Positions 1-7,055 of a stretch of 15,781 bases of DNA are shown piece by piece (positions within the stretch are counted from its first letter, which is position 1; each line of letters opens with the position of its first letter). Below the pieces are notes generated by a model. It ran no database searches, was not told the DNA's origin, and worked only from the letters and a program-made list of their open reading frames with translations. Made by a program: the position numbers and the translations under genes. Source of the stretch: Candidatus Heimdallarchaeota archaeon LC_2 (GTDB lineage: Archaea; Asgardarchaeota; Heimdallarchaeia; Heimdallarchaeales; Kariarchaeaceae); contig MDVR01000153.1 in the NCBI GenBank assembly GCA_001940725.1, positions 1-15,781 on the forward strand. The letters are read 5' to 3'.

Positions 1-272
1 GGATGGGGTATCTCAGGAATATATTTCTTTGCGAATCGTTGAAGTGCTCGATTACTATCTGCCAAAATAGCATCGCTGAGCAGCAGTGTTGCCTGTTGGA
101 TACTTGTGGCAGTGATGGTTGTCATCATGAGCAGCAGTAAGCATATTTCCATCGGTACGGCATTACACCAGTTTTTAACTTTCTGGGGTATATTTTTGAT
201 AAATTCCGGTATGATACTCTGAATAAATCTATCTTTTAGCTTGAACTGATCAATTCTACTGTAAGTTTTCAT
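1..272 (-). CDS. Unrecognised protein, N-terminal 90 residues (gene runs off the left edge)
   Basis: An open frame on the minus strand begins with ATG at 272 and is still open at base 1. The 90 visible residues start MKTYSRIDQF. They are mostly helical in character: a basic N-terminal stretch, a hydrophobic Met/Leu-rich helix at about residues 41-50 (MEICLLLLMM), and an amphipathic segment with RALQRFAKKY near residue 80. No catalytic motif is in view. The helical DNA-binding look and the neighbouring repeats and integrase relic make a transposase N-terminus possible, but that is inference and I do not recognise the family. The frame is uninterrupted and starts cleanly, so the gene is probably real at this end. 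Confidence 0.55.
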   Translation of the reverse strand, partial: MKTYSRIDQFKLKDRFIQSIIPEFIKNIPQKVKNWCNAVPMEICLLLLMMTTITATSIQQATLLLSDAILADSNRALQRFAKKYIPEIPH

Positions 273-426
273 ATCTGGAGATTCGCGATCTTCATAATAA
301 TTTTATGAAAAACTGTAATTTGAGGTTTAATTGAGAATATAAATCGATGCAAAGATCATTATCATCTAGTGACTGGTTAATTAATGAACTAATAGGCAAA
401 GACATTAACTGGATCGATCGATGCAA
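273..426. other. AT-rich non-coding leader; short open frame 347-460 on the plus strand
   Basis: This gap holds no convincing gene. A 37-codon plus-strand frame runs from ATG 347 into the hairpin of the downstream repeat and ends at TAA 458-460. Its tail (CKQH) lines up in frame with the WQH of the integrase relic at the second repeat copy, so it may be a heavily decayed counterpart of that gene end. A CGATCG site lies at 415-420. Confidence 0.3.
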
Positions 427-514
427 GCAGCATGTCAATTTTATGAGCAAACGCTCATAAATTTTTCAAGGAGTTGATGTCTCATTAATTATTAAGGGAA
501 ACAATCGATCGAAT
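427..514 (+). repeat. Direct repeat copy 1 with 8-bp hairpin
   Basis: This ~88-base element matches 2613-2694 closely. It contains a perfect inverted repeat: TTATGAGC (441-448), loop AAAC, then GCTCATAA (453-460). A block shared with copy 2 follows, centred on GGAGTTGATGTCTCA, and the element ends in ACAATCGATCGA. Both copies are in the same orientation. The stem is identical in both copies while the loop differs, which suggests that the hairpin itself is maintained. In copy 2 the element overlaps the 3' end of an integrase-like frame, so the likeliest identity is the right end of an insertion sequence. Confidence 0.75.
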
Positions 515-519
515 ATTAT

Positions 520-753
520 GTGCAGTATTACTATTCTGTTTTCGGAATTTCCAATGTATATCGCAATACTGTTAATCGAGATTTTCTGAGTCATGAAGAT
601 TATCATATTATAGATGATCCTGTACTTGAACCTCGATCATTTAGATTCAGTTTCTCTGATACATTCAAGTTATTTGGAATTCTTGTTGATAATAAAATTC
701 AGATTTTTAATATAACATCAAGTTATCCTACTATTGAAATCGATCGAATTTGA
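520..753 (+). CDS. Doubtful 77-residue open frame, possible gene fragment
   Basis: The frame begins with GTG at 520, directly after repeat copy 1, and ends at TGA in the next CGATCG site. The product is rich in Phe, Tyr, Ile, Asp and Ser, with a beta-strand-like pattern (FSDTFKLFGILVDNKIQIFN). It has no signal peptide, no membrane segment and no motif I can name. No ribosome binding site precedes GTG, and the frame is open upstream back to 496, so the start is arbitrary. It could be the remnant of an extracytoplasmic beta-rich protein like those elsewhere in the window, or chance. Confidence 0.25.
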   Translation: MQYYYSVFGISNVYRNTVNRDFLSHEDYHIIDDPVLEPRSFRFSFSDTFKLFGILVDNKIQIFNITSSYPTIEIDRI

Positions 754-801
754 TTTTAATTGATAAGGACTAATCAGTGATCCTTTGTTCAAATGCTTAA
801 A

Positions 802-815
802 TTATAAATTATAAA
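802..815 (+). promoter_or_regulatory. TATA-like element upstream of the 895 gene
   Basis: TTATAAATTATAAA lies about 80 bases before the start codon of the 895-1623 gene. It would give a transcript with a leader of roughly 55 bases, in keeping with that gene having a ribosome binding site. Confidence 0.4.
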
Positions 816-882
816 CAATCAAAATATCGACGATATATTCAGATTACTTTAATGGATAGATAGAAGATAGAATCTAATAATA

Positions 883-888
883 GGGAGG
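883..888 (+). promoter_or_regulatory. Shine-Dalgarno site GGGAGG
   Basis: GGGAGG sits six bases before ATG 895 and is complementary to CCUCC in the 16S tail seen at 2228-2239. It fixes the start of the downstream gene. Confidence 0.7.
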
Positions 889-894
889 AATGTA

Positions 895-1623
895 ATGACT
901 GCTTCCAGATTTAAGGGATATCCATATGTCCGTAATTTATCTGTTTTAATACTCCTACTCTTGTTTGTCCAACCTTTGGTCAATTATCATCCTATTCTGA
1001 GTTCCTCTGGTAAAAATAACCAGATTATCCTTTTCTATGAAGGTTTTGAAGAACTCACCTCGTCTGATCTCTTGTCAGAAGATTTCAATTCAGAAGTGAC
1101 CGGTAACGTGCCTTTTGGAATTACGTCTGAATCAGCTCATTCTGATTCTCATTCACTATTTGTTGGACCAAGTACATGTGGTAGTTTTTGCTTTGATGAT
1201 TTCTCAGTAAAGATTACCTTTGTTTCTATGAATTTAGCTGATGATGAATACACTATCTCATACTGGCGACGAGAATCTCGTGATTTTGGTGGAGCATTCC
1301 AAGTTCTTATTGATGGACAATTGGTCTATATCGAAGAGATTATAGATGGAGTGTGGAATACTGGAGAAGATACAGGTTGGTATGGGAGATTTTTCATCTA
1401 CAATGGGTCTATTAATTCATTAACATTTAGAGAAACTGATTTAACTAATTCAAACACCATTTACATAGATGATATCACAATTCAGAAATCAGATCGTCCC
1501 CAACTAAAGCTTGATCTAGGCTTTTCTGGAAATGAATTAGTGTTAGGATTCGTTTTTGCAATGGTAATTTCAGTCGCAGTTATAGTGATAAAAACAAGGA
1601 GCTCACAATCTTTTAACCAATGA
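895..1623 (+). CDS. Exported, C-terminally membrane-anchored beta-sandwich protein
   Basis: The 242-residue product has a hydrophobic signal or anchor segment at about 14-29, an extracytoplasmic domain at about 40-200, and a C-terminal membrane helix at 212-232 followed by a short basic tail (KTRSSQSFNQ). The ectodomain opens with FYEGFEE and has alternating strands ending in NTIYIDDITI. That architecture resembles jelly-roll/concanavalin-like (MAM- or CBM-type) domains, which bind sugars or proteins on the cell surface. C95 and C99 could form a disulfide. The start is set by a strong GGGAGG site. The gene stands alone between repeat copy 1 and a gene relic. Surface localisation is well supported; ligand and function are unknown. 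Confidence 0.8.
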   Translation: MTASRFKGYPYVRNLSVLILLLLFVQPLVNYHPILSSSGKNNQIILFYEGFEELTSSDLLSEDFNSEVTGNVPFGITSESAHSDSHSLFVGPSTCGSFCFDDFSVKITFVSMNLADDEYTISYWRRESRDFGGAFQVLIDGQLVYIEEIIDGVWNTGEDTGWYGRFFIYNGSINSLTFRETDLTNSNTIYIDDITIQKSDRPQLKLDLGFSGNELVLGFVFAMVISVAVIVIKTRSSQSFNQ

Positions 1624-1881
1624 GTTAGTTGTGTATACGTAATTGTATCTAGATTAGCAAACTTTGGATAAATAACTTGACAAATCGATCTAGCTTGTCT
1701 CAAATTCAATTATATATCTAATGTTTATACATTTTAATTGATTAAAATATTCAGTTTCATAAATTATTTGAATTGCGTATTAGGATGATAATACACATTT
1801 GGACATTTGATTTATTAATACATCATTCCACTGTGGGTTTATAATTAACGCTCTGAAGAACCTTTCGACTTAAGATCATAA
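1624..1881. other. Non-coding AT-rich spacer
   Basis: I see no credible gene here. The only notable structure is the inverted repeat at 1731-1748. The spacer separates the 895 gene from the convergent gene relic. Confidence 0.5.
1731..1748. repeat. Perfect AT-rich inverted repeat
   Basis: ATTTTAAT and ATTAAAAT form an 8-bp inverted repeat around a TG centre, about 110 bases after the 895 gene. It could act as a transcription end site or an operator; nothing decides between them. Confidence 0.4.
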
Positions 1882-1938
1882 TCATTTTCCCATCCTACTC
1901 CCTGTACAAACCCCTATAAACATGTTTGATTTTTTAAT

Positions 1939-1948
1939 CGATCGATCG
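1939..1948. repeat. CGATCG tract (two overlapping units)
   Basis: Two overlapping CGATCG palindromes lie inside the gene relic at 1882-2227. This is one of three multi-unit tracts in the window. Confidence 0.7.
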
Positions 1949-2038
1949 CGATTTTCACATCTTACAAATATAATCACAAATAAAAGTACTGACACTCCCA
2001 ACTGAAAATCTAGGGTTCTTGATTTAGTTTTCGTTTCC

Positions 2039-2158
2039 GTATTTAGAACAGGATTCGTTTCCGTCTAAGTTATTGTAATTGTCTGAACATCCGTTCCTGT
2101 AATTAGAACAAGAATTGATTCTGTCTCTGTTGTTGCAATTTCTTGAATATCAATAAGT
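2039..2158. repeat. Two imperfect 60-base tandem units
   Basis: Units 2039-2098 and 2099-2158 agree at about 41 of 60 positions by eye, best over the first 52 bases. On the minus strand each encodes a 20-residue unit with the pattern QxIxxTETxxxL. Period divisible by three supports an origin as a protein stalk repeat. Confidence 0.55.
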
Positions 2159-2227
2159 GTCCCATTGGAGAAAACAGTTATTGTTTGGTTCTTTGTTGAG
2201 ATCATTGTAACAGATACAATAAAACTT

Positions 2228-2358
2228 AGGAGGTGATCCGTCCGCACCTTCTTTTACCACAAAACACCTTGTTACGACTTCTTGCTACTCAAAAAGCAAA
2301 GACTCGTTCACGGCCTCTCGAAAGTGATCACAGCCTCATCAATACCCTTCTCGCCTCG
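2228..2358 (-). rRNA. Isolated 3'-terminal fragment of 16S rRNA (helix 44 to anti-Shine-Dalgarno tail), probably a relic
   Basis: On the plus strand the segment opens with AGGAGGTGATCC (2228-2239), the complement of the universal 16S 3' end. It contains ACCTTGTTACGACTT (2266-2280), the near-universal site around position 1492. Further into the rRNA, the minus strand reads as a helix 44-like stretch: CGAGGCGAG near 2357, GATGAGGC near 2340, and a returning arm ending in GCAAGAAGTCG. Similarity fades beyond about 2358, and the highly conserved ACACACCGCCCGTC block is absent, so about 130 bases survive. Between the two conserved blocks, the helix 45 region lacks the GGGGAACC-type loop that is normally dimethylated, which argues for a non-functional copy. 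No 23S or tRNA sequence is nearby. Confidence 0.8.
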
Positions 2359-2386
2359 ATTTTGAATTCACCTTTAGATTAAAAGG

Positions 2387-2656
2387 GTGGGTAATTTGTT
2401 ATGTTGTTGTGAAGAATCATATCATATTGAAGATCAAATTGTTTTCAATTTCCAAAAGGTGTGTTTCTTAATCAATATCGATCGATCGATCGAAGCAGTA
2501 GATAACTGGAGAGGCTTTTACAACAAGGTTCGGGTTCATTCATCAACCAAAATGACACCTCATGAACGATACCTTGGTCAGGAGGTAGAATATGCAGCCA
2601 AGTTTTCAGCATGGCAGCATTATGAGCATTCGCTCATAAAATTTGAATGGAGTTGA
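2387..2656 (+). pseudogene. C-terminal remnant of an rve-type integrase/transposase
   Basis: The 89-codon frame starts at a GTG without a ribosome binding site. Its first ~40 residues look unlike any family. From about residue 33 it reads RSIEAVDNWRGFYNKVRVHSS and then TKMTPHERYLG. This matches the C-terminal end of the DDE integrase core in IS481/IS3-type transposases, where a Trp-x-x-Phe-Tyr-Asn helix is followed by Arg-x-His-Ser-Ser and Thr-Pro-x-x-x-Tyr. The two upstream catalytic Asp motifs are missing, so it cannot be active. A 14-base CGATCG tract lies inside the frame just before the conserved part. The last codons run through the hairpin of repeat copy 2, linking that repeat to the element's end. 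Confidence 0.7.
2479..2492. repeat. CGATCG tract (three overlapping units)
   Basis: Three overlapping CGATCG palindromes lie inside the integrase relic, immediately before its conserved C-terminal motif. They encode the IDRSI stretch. Confidence 0.75.
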
Positions 2657-2694
2657 TGTCTCACTAATTATTAATGATAACAATCGATCGATTC
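2613..2694 (+). repeat. Direct repeat copy 2 with 8-bp hairpin
   Basis: This is the same element as 427-514. TTATGAGC (2620-2627), loop ATTC and GCTCATAA (2632-2639) form the hairpin, followed by GGAGTTGATGTCTCA and ending in CAATCGATCGAT. The integrase relic stops within it. The two copies bracket about 2.1 kb containing the beta-sandwich gene, the stalk relic and the 16S fragment. Confidence 0.75.
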
Positions 2695-2735
2695 TAACAT
2701 GGTCTTCCAAAAGCTTCTCCTTTCCAATCATCAGT

Positions 2736-4427
2736 CTAAATTTGATCGGTCTCTTGATCGATCGGCTCTTGCGCGTGTTGAGGGGTAAATTTGCTCTCTA
2801 TTTCAATTTTGTCTACTCCATCCTGCAATAATCTTTGGTCATGAGAAGCGATTAAGACAATTGAATTTGACGATTGGACAAAATCCTGTAAGATAGACAA
2901 GATTATTTGAGTATTATTGTCATCTTGATGAGACGTCGGTTCATCCAATAATAAGATTGAAGGCGGATTAGAAAGGAAAAGGCCAAGAACAAATCGCTGT
3001 AATTGTCCTCCTGAAAGTTGGAGAGGAGAGGTAGTGACTAAAGGTGGTAAATTAAGTAAATTAAACAGGTAAGGACTAGTAACAACGGAATTTGAGAGCA
3101 GTTTCCACATATCGATGATTTTTAACATGATCTCATCTGGTACTATATCTAGTAATTGCGGCATGTACCTAAGAGCATTGTTTTGGAATAACTGGAGATG
3201 ATCTACCGGTCGATCGACGCAGATCCCATTTATATGGATGTTTCCGGAGGACTTTATTACATCACCAACAATGCATTTTAGGATAGAAGATTTACCAGAC
3301 CCGGAACGCCCCATTAGTACTGAAATCTTCCCTCCTGTCAATTGCATATTAAAATTACTTACTATTGCTTTATTATTGTACTCAATACTTAGCTGTGTAA
3401 GTGTTAACTTGGAAGGTATGTTGTACTGTTTTTTCCCTTCATTTTCCACTTCAAAGGTATCCTGTCTATTGGCTGAGTTATTGTTTTGGATATTTTTTAA
3501 TGATAATTCCCGCTCATTTTCCTCTTCTTTGGGTTTAGATAATAGTACTTTATCCTCTACAATCTCATAGTTAATATTAGTGTCAATCTTGAGGTGTTTT
3601 AGAATCGAAGTGGGAATTTGGGAAAATCCAAAAGAGTCTACATGTCTCGAATATTGTTGTGTAGTCATTTGACTATTGTATTCTGAAAACAATGTCTGCG
3701 TCATTGTTGTTTTATCTTGTATTGCTGAGGAGAGCCTACCATCGGATAGAATAAACAAGCAATCTGTATACTCGACATAATTTGCATCATGGGTCACAGA
3801 AACTACAGTTTTACCCTCATTCTTGCATTTAGAAGTTAGGATTTCTAATAAGCGATGGACATTTTCAAGATCCAAGTTACTTGTTAATTCATCAAAAAAA
3901 TAGATCTCAATATCATCGCGAAGAATAAAATTCCCAAATCCAACTCGTGCAATCTCTCCACCACTTAATTTATAGACTTGTGAATTTAGGCGATCAATTA
4001 GACCTAACTTCTTTGCCATTGATGTAATTGCTTCTTCAACAAATTGGATTTGGGAGTTATTCATCAAGGCGAGCCTGAAATTATCCTTGATTGATAAAGA
4101 AGGAAATACATTGTCAATGATATTTTGAGAATATACACCAATTTTGATTTTCTTAATCGAATTAATGGATTTTAAGTCAAATTCGTCTACACTCTTTTCC
4201 TTGTAAAATAATTTCCCAGTTGTCTTATCTGCATTTAATGACAAAATATTTAACAAGGTACTTTTTCCAGACCCACTTCTTCCCATGATTACACTATGCT
4301 TGCCTTGTTCTATCGATAAATCACACCCCCGCAATGCACTTACCTGTACTTTAGGATTCACTTGATAGATTTTAATCAGGTCAAATGCTTCAATTACCTT
4401 CAATAAACCGACTCCTTTTGTTTTCAT
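2736..4427 (-). CDS. ABC transporter ATPase with two fused nucleotide-binding domains (MacB/LolD type)
   Basis: The 563-residue protein has two complete ATPase domains. Domain 1 has Walker A GRSGSGKST (49-57), Q-loop Q101, signature LSGGE (154-158), Walker B with E180 and switch H213. Domain 2 has GRSGSGKSS (373-381), Q423, LSGGQ (471-475), LLLDEPTS with E496 and H529. Both keep all catalytic residues; domain 1 reads DELTS where DEPTS is usual. The linker, about residues 260-300, has the pattern of an AbrB/SpoVT swapped-hairpin domain (IPTSILKHLKI, then YEIVEDKVLLSKPK). A Lys/Glu-rich segment follows. The gene overlaps the end of the permease by 38 bases, so the two are surely co-translated. 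It should drive the permease from the cytoplasmic face. The C-terminal tail (QEPIDQETDQI) contains a CGATCG site and may have been altered. Confidence 0.93.
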   Translation of the reverse strand: MKTKGVGLLKVIEAFDLIKIYQVNPKVQVSALRGCDLSIEQGKHSVIMGRSGSGKSTLLNILSLNADKTTGKLFYKEKSVDEFDLKSINSIKKIKIGVYSQNIIDNVFPSLSIKDNFRLALMNNSQIQFVEEAITSMAKKLGLIDRLNSQVYKLSGGEIARVGFGNFILRDDIEIYFFDELTSNLDLENVHRLLEILTSKCKNEGKTVVSVTHDANYVEYTDCLFILSDGRLSSAIQDKTTMTQTLFSEYNSQMTTQQYSRHVDSFGFSQIPTSILKHLKIDTNINYEIVEDKVLLSKPKEEENERELSLKNIQNNNSANRQDTFEVENEGKKQYNIPSKLTLTQLSIEYNNKAIVSNFNMQLTGGKISVLMGRSGSGKSSILKCIVGDVIKSSGNIHINGICVDRPVDHLQLFQNNALRYMPQLLDIVPDEIMLKIIDMWKLLSNSVVTSPYLFNLLNLPPLVTTSPLQLSGGQLQRFVLGLFLSNPPSILLLDEPTSHQDDNNTQIILSILQDFVQSSNSIVLIASHDQRLLQDGVDKIEIESKFTPQHAQEPIDQETDQI

Positions 4428-7050
4428 AGTAAAGATAAGAATTACTTATTATGATACCCAATATGATTATAAGACTTGGAAAATAGAAATGAGGGTAAAT
4501 ATTAGTCAAGTTAATTGAATAATTGTCTTCATAAATGATTGATTCCGGGGAATAGTATTGAACTAAAAATGGTAAAACAATGCTCATGAATAAAATGGCA
4601 ATAACGGTATAAGTAATGAAATTATATACTACAATAGATAATGAAGTCAACCGGACATACTGCTTAAGTCTACCATTAAGTCGAAACATTTCCTTCGTTC
4701 CCTTGTCCCAAGTCTTCATTGTAAAAATATATAGAACATTGAAAAAAATTAATGATAGACCTGCATAAAATGCTAAGAGAGTAAATAATGAGAGGATTAC
4801 TGAATCAGTATAAGAGAGATTTTCCTCTCTATAAGCAGACAAGGTTGTCACTGTTACTGTTTTATGGGATTCAGCATAGTCATCTATCCTTTCTTGATCT
4901 ACCTCACTTGGATTACCAAGAATTATCCACGAAGTAATCACAGGATCATTAATTGTTAGATCTTCCCTTATGATATCATATAATGCTGCTGAGATTATAT
5001 AGACCGATTTTGATAGAGGAATAAATTCTAATCCAGGAAAATATTTGTATCCATGATTACCTATCGGGTATTGAAATTTTAAACTAGAATTGTACGAATT
5101 TTGAAAAGCAACCTGAGGGAGGCGAGTTAATTGTTGATCGATAAATATCTTATTTTCGGATATTGCCTTTAAATCTCCTTCACGAATGTCACTTATACTA
5201 GGTACATAATCATAGTTCATGAAATTATTAGGTAAAACCAGGAAATTTACACTGTAATTTGACCCTAGATCAATCAAACTAAAATTGAAATATTGAGTCT
5301 TTTGTATTAGACTAACAAGATCTGGATGTTCTGAGAATTCGCAGTCAATCCTTGAGCTTCCACCCATATAAAATGAGTAGGAGCTATCAATTCTTGAATT
5401 GTAAATGCTAGTATAGATATTAAATGTCAATAAGAACAAGATCAGTATTGATAATATTGTCGCATATCGAATTTTTTCTTTCTGATTAAATGAAGAAAAG
5501 CGTAAGAAAACATTATCAGTAATCACTTTATTAGAAAGATCCAAAACGACCATGAATGTCTTCATAAGGTAATAAACTCCAAAATATGCAATGAACATTG
5601 ATGATAGTAAGACTAAAATTAGTAAATTAATTTCAGCCAAAGCAGAATCCTGTCCCATATTTGCATAGGTTAGTCCTTTGACATCTTTAGTGAAATAAAA
5701 GTAAAGTACAAGACTCAAGTTACTGATTATTAATCCTATTATGACTTGTTTACTAAAAAATAGTTTGACTAAAGTGGATTCTCTTATTGCAAAAAATAGG
5801 TCAAATAATGAAATGATGATGAAGGAAAATAAAATACCAAACATGAGATCATTATAGGTCGATATCATTGAAAATACAGATTCGAAAACTGATCCGGTAA
5901 TGTCTAAATTCACGAAAAATATCGTAAGCATTAGAATTAATAGTGGTAAGGCTAAAATGAGAGCGGTTACATTTTGGACTATACTATCCAATAAAATTAT
6001 CAAAACTAATCTTGGCGGCGAAAAGCCCATTTTCAAAAACTTCCTATATTCATTGAGCCTGTGGGTATGCGAAGTCTGGTTAAATTGATGATACAAGGCA
6101 AGAATCAAGAAAAGGAAAGGTATTATGAATGGTATCAAACGAATTATCAATGATAAATTCATATCGATGAATCCAGTCAATACCTCATTTAGATTTGACC
6201 GGTAAACAATATTGACGGGATAAAAAATCTCAAATTTAGGATGGTAAAATTCCAGGTTAGTACTATATTCTCGATATTTATCAATATCTCGGAGAACCAA
6301 TTCATCTTCCTTATACGAAAAGAAAATATCCCCTTGTAGGTTTAAATCAACATAGTTAAAGTGGTTAATCAATGAAAGAAAGGTATCATAGTTTACTATA
6401 AACTGACTGAAGGAAACCAAATTTTGTAACCATTCCGAATCGATCGACTTCCTGATTTCTGCTGGTTGAAGTTGAGTTATGGCATTTATTTCTCCAATGA
6501 GATTATCTGCAGATTTTGAGGGTGATGCTGAGAAGTTTAATGAATGGATCGGATTTATAAAGAGGATAGTCAACTCTTCACTATTGTTAATTTTTCCTTG
6601 ATTCATAATTGGCAATAATTTGGCATACAAAAAATCATTCACTATTTTTATTCTAATATCCGGAAGAACATCTTCAGAATTACTTTCCTGTGATTTTGGA
6701 TAGTCTGAGAATTCAGCCGCATAGGCAACTGAATAATTCTCCAATATTCTTGAATTGCCACTCCTTTTCAGATCCACTGAAATATACTCTTCGATACGTG
6801 TAAAATACTGGATTTCAAGGTCCTGGAATTGTCCCTGAGAGTAGATGTCAGAAGATATTGTACCATCGGCCACTCTATTTGACGTGAAATACTCAGAAAC
6901 TGTTTTATCAAATAAAGAGTTCTTATATGCGAATATCGTAAAGATTGAGGAGAGGATTAAAACATGTAACATTATAAGTGAAAATTGGCGTTTTAATCGG
7001 ATTTGCGAATTTGACTTAATTGTTAGATATAGTAGAGATACTAGTTTCAT
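4390..7050 (-). CDS. FtsX/MacB-type ABC permease, two half-permeases fused
   Basis: The 886-residue membrane protein has an N-terminal helix at about 24-42 and a large ectodomain at about 45-295. A multi-helix block spans about 300-500; its cytoplasmic coupling segment reads KMGFSPPRLV near 339, the usual FtsX-domain signature. Another helix at about 530-548 and a second ectodomain at about 550-745 follow. Three final helices lie near 750-775, 805-830 and 858-880, with KEMFRLNGRLKQYV as the second coupling segment. This is helix-ectodomain-helices twice over, so one chain should equal a LolC/LolE-like pair, matching the two-domain ATPase. MacB/LolCDE-type systems extract or push lipids, lipoproteins, peptides or antibiotics at the outer face without a classical channel. 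The start lies five bases after the stop of the preceding propeller gene. The substrate is unknown. Confidence 0.9.
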   Translation of the reverse strand: MKLVSLLYLTIKSNSQIRLKRQFSLIMLHVLILSSIFTIFAYKNSLFDKTVSEYFTSNRVADGTISSDIYSQGQFQDLEIQYFTRIEEYISVDLKRSGNSRILENYSVAYAAEFSDYPKSQESNSEDVLPDIRIKIVNDFLYAKLLPIMNQGKINNSEELTILFINPIHSLNFSASPSKSADNLIGEINAITQLQPAEIRKSIDSEWLQNLVSFSQFIVNYDTFLSLINHFNYVDLNLQGDIFFSYKEDELVLRDIDKYREYSTNLEFYHPKFEIFYPVNIVYRSNLNEVLTGFIDMNLSLIIRLIPFIIPFLFLILALYHQFNQTSHTHRLNEYRKFLKMGFSPPRLVLIILLDSIVQNVTALILALPLLILMLTIFFVNLDITGSVFESVFSMISTYNDLMFGILFSFIIISLFDLFFAIRESTLVKLFFSKQVIIGLIISNLSLVLYFYFTKDVKGLTYANMGQDSALAEINLLILVLLSSMFIAYFGVYYLMKTFMVVLDLSNKVITDNVFLRFSSFNQKEKIRYATILSILILFLLTFNIYTSIYNSRIDSSYSFYMGGSSRIDCEFSEHPDLVSLIQKTQYFNFSLIDLGSNYSVNFLVLPNNFMNYDYVPSISDIREGDLKAISENKIFIDQQLTRLPQVAFQNSYNSSLKFQYPIGNHGYKYFPGLEFIPLSKSVYIISAALYDIIREDLTINDPVITSWIILGNPSEVDQERIDDYAESHKTVTVTTLSAYREENLSYTDSVILSLFTLLAFYAGLSLIFFNVLYIFTMKTWDKGTKEMFRLNGRLKQYVRLTSLSIVVYNFITYTVIAILFMSIVLPFLVQYYSPESIIYEDNYSINLTNIYPHFYFPSLIIILGIIISNSYLYYENKRSRFIEGN

Positions 7051-7055
7051 TCAAA

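Larger units (their letters stand above)
1882..2227 (-). pseudogene. 3' remnant of a Thr/Glu-rich stalk and membrane-anchor protein gene, broken by TAG
   Basis: Read on the minus strand directly after the end of the 16S fragment, one frame encodes a Thr/Ile/Glu-rich stretch (NQTITVF, ATTETESIL, TGTDVQTITIT). It meets TAG at 2065-2067 and continues in the same frame as TETNPVLNTETKTKSRT. A membrane helix (LGVSVLLFVIIFV) and a basic tail (RCENRDRSIKKS) follow, with the stop at 1882-1884. A low-complexity stalk followed by a helix and basic residues is the usual C-terminal plan of archaeal surface proteins. TAG could arise from CAG (Gln) by one change. The upstream part of the gene is missing because 16S rRNA sequence occupies its place. 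The CGATCG tract encodes the DRSI of the tail. Chance is the alternative reading. Confidence 0.45.

Noticed and set aside
1482..1709. 75-residue minus-strand frame
   Set aside because: It overlaps the membrane anchor of the 895 gene in antisense and has no start signal or motif.
2065..2067. TAG read as pyrrolysine in the stalk protein
   Set aside because: There is no sign of a pyrrolysine pathway in view, the gene already lacks its 5' part, and a single CAG-to-TAG change explains it.
2065..2247. A 60-residue minus-strand gene starting with GTG inside the 16S tail
   Set aside because: The start lies within rRNA sequence, and the frame makes more sense as part of the longer TAG-broken relic that runs to 1882.
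2228..2358. Functional 16S rRNA gene or split rRNA piece
   Set aside because: Most of the molecule is missing, the 1400-region block is absent and the helix 45 loop is not conserved.
2479..2492. CGATCG tracts as a CRISPR-like or iteron array
   Set aside because: The units overlap without spacers and the tracts are scattered singly; there are no cas genes or origin-like clusters.
2643..2831. 62-residue plus-strand frame after repeat copy 2
   Set aside because: It is mostly antisense to the end of the ATPase gene, with no start signal and no protein-like pattern.
3238..3570. 110-residue plus-strand frame inside the ATPase gene
   Set aside because: It is antisense to Walker A and the linker of a well-conserved gene; its composition is that of a shadow frame.
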